Source of the DNA: Parapedobacter deserti
GTDB taxonomy: Bacteria; Bacteroidota; Bacteroidia; Sphingobacteriales; Sphingobacteriaceae
Assembly (NCBI RefSeq): GCF_042646065.1
Contig: NZ_JBHRTA010000038.1
Coordinates: 620,001-684,000, forward strand
Direction: 5' to 3'
Length of the DNA: 64,000 nucleotides
Shown: positions 60,449-64,000 of the stretch, one piece after another
Layout: the number at the start of each line of letters is the position of its first letter
Position numbering within the stretch: the stretch's first letter is position 1
Program-made: the position numbers and the translations under genes
The notes under the pieces: generated by a model
What the model was told of the DNA's origin: nothing
Databases searched by the model: none
The model's input: the letters and a program-made list of their open reading frames with translations, nothing else

Positions 60449-60841
60449 TTAACCGTGCCGCTGTGCTTTTTGTGCTTTTCTGACAACAAAAACGGTCACG
60501 AACATAATGAAAATGAATTGGACAGCTGCATCGATAAGGTATACACGGCTGATAGTCCCGCTCATCACATATATCAAATCCATGACGAGGAAACTCACCG
60601 CCGCCGTATAAGCCAGCACCAATGGCAGGCGCTCCTTACGGACACTGGACACAATGAAGGAAACTCCAATGGAAGTGGCCAGCAGGCCGACCATCTCTAC
60701 GAGCCAGGTGTCCTGTTTGGGTCCTGTCGCTTCGATAAAACTGGGCATATTAAGCACCGGCCAGAGGCCGGTGATAACGAAATACGCGCCTTGAAACAGA
60801 AACACACCGCTCAATACCCCATGTTGTGAAGCATTAGCCAT
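60449..60841 (-). CDS. Uncharacterised four-helix membrane protein
   Basis: A 130-residue integral membrane protein with four hydrophobic segments (about residues 10-28, 46-66, 72-92, 98-122) and a basic C-terminus (VVRKAQKAQRHG). The first segment carries FLFQGAYFVITGLWPVL, a motif I recall in small stress-linked membrane proteins but cannot name. It precedes the carbamoyltransferase gene by 12 bp but is unlikely to be part of glycan synthesis. Confidence 0.7.
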   Translation of the reverse strand: MANASQHGVLSGVFLFQGAYFVITGLWPVLNMPSFIEATGPKQDTWLVEMVGLLATSIGVSFIVSSVRKERLPLVLAYTAAVSFLVMDLIYVMSGTISRVYLIDAAVQFIFIMFVTVFVVRKAQKAQRHG

Positions 60842-60851
60842 ACGATGTGGT

Positions 60852-61103
60852 TTACCTGTCGTGTTGGTCGTGACCCTGGGTTTTTACAATTTTGTTATAG
60901 GTACCCAATAACAGGAACGGAGCTGCCCACTGTCCCACGAACAGCGCCGTGTGTTTATGACCGGCACATTTCAAGGCGAGCGATACAGCCATTGATCCCA
61001 AGGCAGCATATAGAAAAAGTTGCGACGGCAACTTTGCGGTTTGTTCTTCAATGGCTTTTGTAGTTTGGCCTTCTTGGCGTTGCGGATTTTCGTGCTGTAG
61101 CAT
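60852..61103 (-). CDS. Small two-helix membrane protein
   Basis: An 83-residue protein with a polar, Gln/Glu-rich N-terminus and two hydrophobic helices (about residues 28-44 and 54-68, with QWAAPFLLLGTYNKIV). It starts a minus-strand group 10 bp upstream of the four-helix membrane protein, so the two are probably cotranscribed. No family recognised. Confidence 0.65.
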   Translation of the reverse strand: MLQHENPQRQEGQTTKAIEEQTAKLPSQLFLYAALGSMAVSLALKCAGHKHTALFVGQWAAPFLLLGTYNKIVKTQGHDQHDR

Positions 61104-61502
61104 AATTAGTTCTCCTTTTATTTAATTATCAATCATATAAACTATGCTGATACCTGCACAGACGATGCCATGATCGGTTTGGTTTTAGCATCCGCCGGTA
61201 CAAACCCTGCTTTTTACTGGAAAAATTGAATCGTAAGCTGTCGTATGCTATATATAGCATAACATAGTGCGTCCCTAATTAGCTAGACCGTCCGGGTAAA
61301 CTCGCATATTGCTTAACAAGGTGTTCGTTTTAGCAAACAGCCAAACCACAAAAACAAACAGTCATGTCCTGTATACTTTATGCAGATGCGGACGCTGCTT
61401 ATTGAACCTGCTGAATAGCATCGTGTGCATCGGTATTTCGCGAATGGCTCAATATATGATGTTTTATCTTCAATAGAAAGAGATACAAAAAAAGGAGATT
61501 TT
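61104..61502. other. About 400 bp divergent intergenic region
   Basis: The region separates the minus-strand small membrane protein gene from the acidic protein gene on the plus strand. It contains the 18 bp perfect palindrome at 61244-61261 and a strong AAGGAG ribosome-binding site just before 61503. I see no coding frame. Both outward promoters are presumably here, but no clear TAnnTTTG box is found. Confidence 0.5.
61244..61261. promoter_or_regulatory. 18 bp perfect palindrome
   Basis: TATGCTATATATAGCATA is its own reverse complement over 18 bp. It lies in the middle of the divergent spacer, so it could be the operator of a dimeric regulator controlling both sides. There is no loop or T-run, which argues against a terminator. 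Confidence 0.55.
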
Positions 61503-62147
61503 ATGACTGACAATAAAAAAAGCCCTCCGATAGTCCCACTGGATGTGGAGGACACCGATGAAACCCGTGAGCCGACGGGCGAGAACCTGCAATTCAACGA
61601 AGACAAAGACAGTTTCGAGCTTGAATCGGAGACGGCCAATACTGAGTACCAGCACCCGGAGCCATATGATACCGCCGCCCCCCGAGGAGAAGACGACAAC
61701 TCAACGTACGACGAAGAAAATCCTTACACGTCTGGTGAATACCGTGACAAAAAAGGCGAACTCGAAGGTGAATTGGAGGAGCTGGATTCGGTCGTCGATG
61801 ACCAGCTCGGACAGCTTGACGCAGTAGACGAACGTCTTGCTGCTACTCCAGAAGATGAACGGGGCGACTTGGACGAAGAGGGATATCCAGTAAGGGACGA
61901 TTCAGGGGGAGAGCGCAATCCGGTATCCGCAACTGCTGATGAGCAAAATGGAGGTCCTGAGGATGAAGATGACGACACGGACGCTGAACTTCCGCCATTT
62001 GACGATCCGCGGCGAGATGACGACGAGCCAATTGGGGATGATCCCAATCGACCTTTGGAACCGGAAGATGTACCCCCGGTCGATGAGCGCGATCCGTTAG
62101 GCGATAAACAGATTCAATCCGATGACCCGACTGAAACAACGGGATAG
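61503..62147 (+). CDS. Very acidic, disordered protein
   Basis: A 214-residue protein composed mainly of Asp, Glu, Pro, Gly and Asn, with few hydrophobic residues. The start MTDNKKSPPIVPLDVEDTDE follows a strong AAAGGAG site, so the ATG at 61503 is secure. One amphipathic coiled-coil-like helix is visible (about residues 85-115, GELEGELEELDSVVDDQLGQ). The rest looks intrinsically disordered. It resembles the small hydrophilic protein at 28699 in character. Function unknown; a desiccation or osmotic-stress role is only a guess. Confidence 0.7.
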   Translation: MTDNKKSPPIVPLDVEDTDETREPTGENLQFNEDKDSFELESETANTEYQHPEPYDTAAPRGEDDNSTYDEENPYTSGEYRDKKGELEGELEELDSVVDDQLGQLDAVDERLAATPEDERGDLDEEGYPVRDDSGGERNPVSATADEQNGGPEDEDDDTDAELPPFDDPRRDDDEPIGDDPNRPLEPEDVPPVDERDPLGDKQIQSDDPTETTG

Positions 62148-62175
62148 TTAATAAAATAAATCAGGGAATACATCT

Positions 62176-62799
62176 ATGGCTGACCATAAGACAAGTGCAC
62201 CCGCGGATACACCTCCGCAACATACGGGCAAACAGGTTGACGTCGAATCTAGCATCAGCCTGCCGGACGAGCGGCGCGCAGCCGATTTTTTCGGGCTGGC
62301 GAGGCGCCGGCTGTTTGATATCAATCACTGGCATGAGGTCGCAGAAGTGCCCATTGCCACATTTGTACTCACCGATGCGCATGGTGGGGAAGCCATTAAA
62401 TCGATGCCATCGAAGGGCGACAAGGTGCGGATTGATATTCCGGGGCCAGGGCCCACAGCAGGCGACGGATATGACTGGGTAGTCGTTGAAGATATCGTGG
62501 AGCAGGACGCGGGTGGGGCAGATTACTGCGCCATAACGCTTAGGCCGACGGCAAATCCGTTGAAGCCTAATGACGATACGGCGCATTTTTTCGATGATGC
62601 AGCAAGTTCAACACTCGTCCTTGAACGGAAAGGAAAGGAGGTGATCGCCCGCTACCATGGAAGGAATGAAGTGGCTAATACCGATACCGAATCAACGGTA
62701 GACAATGTGAGGAACACACTCGTGGGGGGCGGTGCTAAGCTAGGGCTTTCTTATCCCCAGTGGAAAAGCTTAGTATCGGGTTTGGTAAAAGAACCATGA
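62176..62799 (+). CDS. Uncharacterised cytoplasmic protein
   Basis: A 207-residue protein with no signal peptide. The polar N-terminus leads into a beta-rich domain containing DFFGLARRRLFDINHWHEVA and GDKVRIDIPGPGPTAGDGYD, then VVVEDIVEQDAG and TLRPTANPLKPNDDTAHFF; the C-terminus is helical (YPQWKSLVSGLVKEP). I recall similar hypothetical proteins in Sphingobacteriaceae but no function. It follows the acidic gene by 28 bp on the same strand, suggesting cotranscription. Confidence 0.7.
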   Translation: MADHKTSAPADTPPQHTGKQVDVESSISLPDERRAADFFGLARRRLFDINHWHEVAEVPIATFVLTDAHGGEAIKSMPSKGDKVRIDIPGPGPTAGDGYDWVVVEDIVEQDAGGADYCAITLRPTANPLKPNDDTAHFFDDAASSTLVLERKGKEVIARYHGRNEVANTDTESTVDNVRNTLVGGGAKLGLSYPQWKSLVSGLVKEP

Positions 62800-62862
62800 T
62801 AGTTCCGCACGAGTTGCCGCGTATCCAGTAATTAAGAAACTTATCAAAAATTGGAGTATATT

Positions 62863-63468
62863 ATGAAAACATTTCATTTTTTTGGACTAATGTTGGCATC
62901 AGCGGTATTGATGGCAGCATGCGATAATACCGGTAGGCGTACCGCCGACGACAGTATAGAGCAAGCGCAAGACGTAAACGATACAACCGCAATGGCCAAC
63001 AGTGATGATGCCGATTTCGCCGTTAAAGCGGCCGATGCCGGTCTGGCAGAAGTCGAATTAGGTAAACTGGCCATGGAAAAGGCCGAAAGTCAACGGGTCA
63101 AGGATTTTGCCAAGAAGATGGTCAACGACCACCAGAAAGCCAATGATGAGCTGATGACCATCGCCACGAGGCATAATATTACCCTGCCTCCGGCCATCAG
63201 CAGAGACCAGGTAGATAAGCAACGCAAACTCCGGGAGCGATCTGGTGCCGAATTCGACAAAGAGTACATGGACGCGATGGTCGACGACCATGATAAGGTA
63301 GTGTCGTTGTTTGAAGATGCTGCATCAGATGCGCAAAATGCGGATCTGAAGGCTTTTGCTTCCAAAACGCTTCCGATATTGAAAAAGCACCACGAAGAAG
63401 CAAAGGCTATACGGGATTCGATTAGTCCAGTTGATTCAGCTATGATCCAGCGACGGATTATGCCGTAG
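62863..63468 (+). CDS. DUF4142-domain lipoprotein
   Basis: A 201-residue lipoprotein. The signal has lipobox LMAAC (Cys20); a short acidic spacer follows, then a DUF4142 ferritin-like helical domain (about residues 45-190) with VELGKLAMEKAESQRVKDFA, KMVNDHQKANDELM and AMVDDHDKVVSLFEDAA. The His and Glu residues match those of this family, whose activity is unknown but which is common in stress regulons. The ATG at 62863 is preferred over a TTG at 62851. A terminator follows. Confidence 0.88.
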   Translation: MKTFHFFGLMLASAVLMAACDNTGRRTADDSIEQAQDVNDTTAMANSDDADFAVKAADAGLAEVELGKLAMEKAESQRVKDFAKKMVNDHQKANDELMTIATRHNITLPPAISRDQVDKQRKLRERSGAEFDKEYMDAMVDDHDKVVSLFEDAASDAQNADLKAFASKTLPILKKHHEEAKAIRDSISPVDSAMIQRRIMP

Positions 63469-63513
63469 GAAATCGCTAACATCGCGTTATCGGCAAGACC
63501 CGTATACAAATCT

Positions 63514-63544
63514 AACCCGGAGGTATTACAGCCTTCGGGTTTTT
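63514..63544 (+). terminator. Intrinsic terminator after the DUF4142 gene
   Basis: AACCCGGAGG (63514-63523) pairs with CCTTCGGGTT (63532-63541) with one G-T pair around an 8 nt loop, followed by a run of T (63540-63544). It lies 45 bp after the DUF4142 stop and just before the convergent glycosyltransferase stop. Confidence 0.75.
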
Positions 63545-63545
63545 G

Positions 63546-64000
63546 CTATGAATAGGTCTTCCAGGACAGCGGCCGCGTGAGGGACGAAGTAACCCGCATG
63601 AGTGTATTATCCGAGAGCATGGACGATTCCTCCCGTGCTTTAATATGGGCTTTAAACAACCGGGTATATTGCTTGCCGATTCTTGGCCAACGCAGTGATA
63701 GCCCGTATCGGAACGCATTCTGCTTCAGTTTATTCAATTCAACGGGATTACTCAGCAAATCGTTGACGACGGCAGCGAGTTGGCCGTGGTCATTAAAGCT
63801 GAACAGTTTCCCGCGATTTCCTTGAAGCAGTTCACTGGCATGCCAGTAAGGCGTCGATACCACTGCAGCACCTGCACCCACCGCGTAAGACAGTGTGCCG
63901 CTGGTAATCTGTGCAACGTTTGGATAAGGCGTCAAGTAAATGTTGCATGCGGTTAGATAAGCATGTAGCTGTTTTTCATCCACAAACTTAGAGATAAACA
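63546..64000 (-). CDS. C-terminal part of a GT4-type glycosyltransferase (cut by window edge)
   Basis: The frame is open from the right window edge (reading FISKFVDEKQ inward) to TAG at 63546, giving about 150 C-terminal residues. It is the donor-binding half of a GT4-type enzyme: YLTPYPNVAQITSGTLSYAV and GAGAAVVSTPYWHASELLQG, with the usual helical tail. The GTG at 63983 is not the true start because the frame continues beyond it. The gene lies outside the heptose cluster, separated by the stress-type genes. Confidence 0.8.
   Translation of the reverse strand, partial: FISKFVDEKQLHAYLTACNIYLTPYPNVAQITSGTLSYAVGAGAAVVSTPYWHASELLQGNRGKLFSFNDHGQLAAVVNDLLSNPVELNKLKQNAFRYGLSLRWPRIGKQYTRLFKAHIKAREESSMLSDNTLMRVTSSLTRPLSWKTYS

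Noticed and set aside
61724..62047. Serine-rich minus-strand frame opposite the acidic protein
   Set aside because: It is the antisense shadow of Asp/Glu codons, which read as Ser-rich; the plus-strand frame has the strong ribosome-binding site.

Overview
The window looks like a chromosomal segment from a Bacteroidota bacterium, most likely of the Sphingobacteriaceae (Pedobacter/Parapedobacter-like). The evidence is family content and signals, not a database match: a TamL-type lipoprotein Omp85, a transketolase split into two genes, several small ECF sigma factors with Bacteroidota-type anti-sigma partners, few Shine-Dalgarno sequences, and -7 elements of the form TAnnTTTG (one nearly perfect TTTG-N20-TAAGTTTG at 12957-12988). 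I saw no tRNA, rRNA, CRISPR array, transposase or phage gene, and no contig-like break. The window cuts a gene at each end.

Layout. 0-5 kb: two NAD(P)-dependent dehydrogenases and a TrmH-type RNA methyltransferase on the minus strand, divergent from tamL. 5.1-16 kb: a small membrane protein, a gluconokinase, a complete RND efflux operon (adaptor, pump, TolC), a BadF/BadG-type sugar kinase with glutathione peroxidase, thymidine kinase and an acidic protein. 16-23 kb: two ECF sigma/anti-sigma operons, with an rRNA methyltransferase and a class III aminotransferase between them. 22.7-27.6 kb: housekeeping metabolism (split transketolase, SGNH esterase, Nfu-type Fe-S protein, PurB).

From about 27.6 to 49.6 kb the content changes to genes typical of general-stress and stationary-phase regulons: YghA-like SDR, topoisomerase IB in a tight operon with a single-domain response regulator and a winged-helix protein, AI-2E and YihY membrane proteins, a lone ECF sigma factor, large-subunit catalase, a baeRF protein, a Rho_N/KGG-type small protein, phospholipase D, three tandem DUF2383 proteins, a PAS/GAF histidine kinase with a response regulator, a YciE/YciF ferritin-like protein, an FRG-domain protein and a DUF72 protein. 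Similar genes return at 60.4-63.5 kb (small membrane proteins, a very acidic protein, a DUF4142 lipoprotein).

Within this second half, 50.6-60.4 kb is a glycan cluster. It makes ADP-D-glycero-beta-D-manno-heptose (a GmhA domain fused behind a glycosyltransferase, GmhB, HldE) and carries glycosyltransferases of families GT4, GT9 and GT2 plus a NodU-type carbamoyltransferase. I infer a heptose-containing, possibly carbamoylated, surface glycan. The C-6 epimerase HldD is not in the window. The most unusual items are the glycosyltransferase-GmhA fusion, a 5 x 19 bp tandem repeat that copies the end of the GT2 gene, the overlapping response-regulator/winged-helix/topoisomerase IB operon, a CvpA-CAP fusion, a four-fold VPxxYF repeat in an anti-sigma-like protein, and three probable small genes of 27-58 codons. 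I found no convincing defence system.
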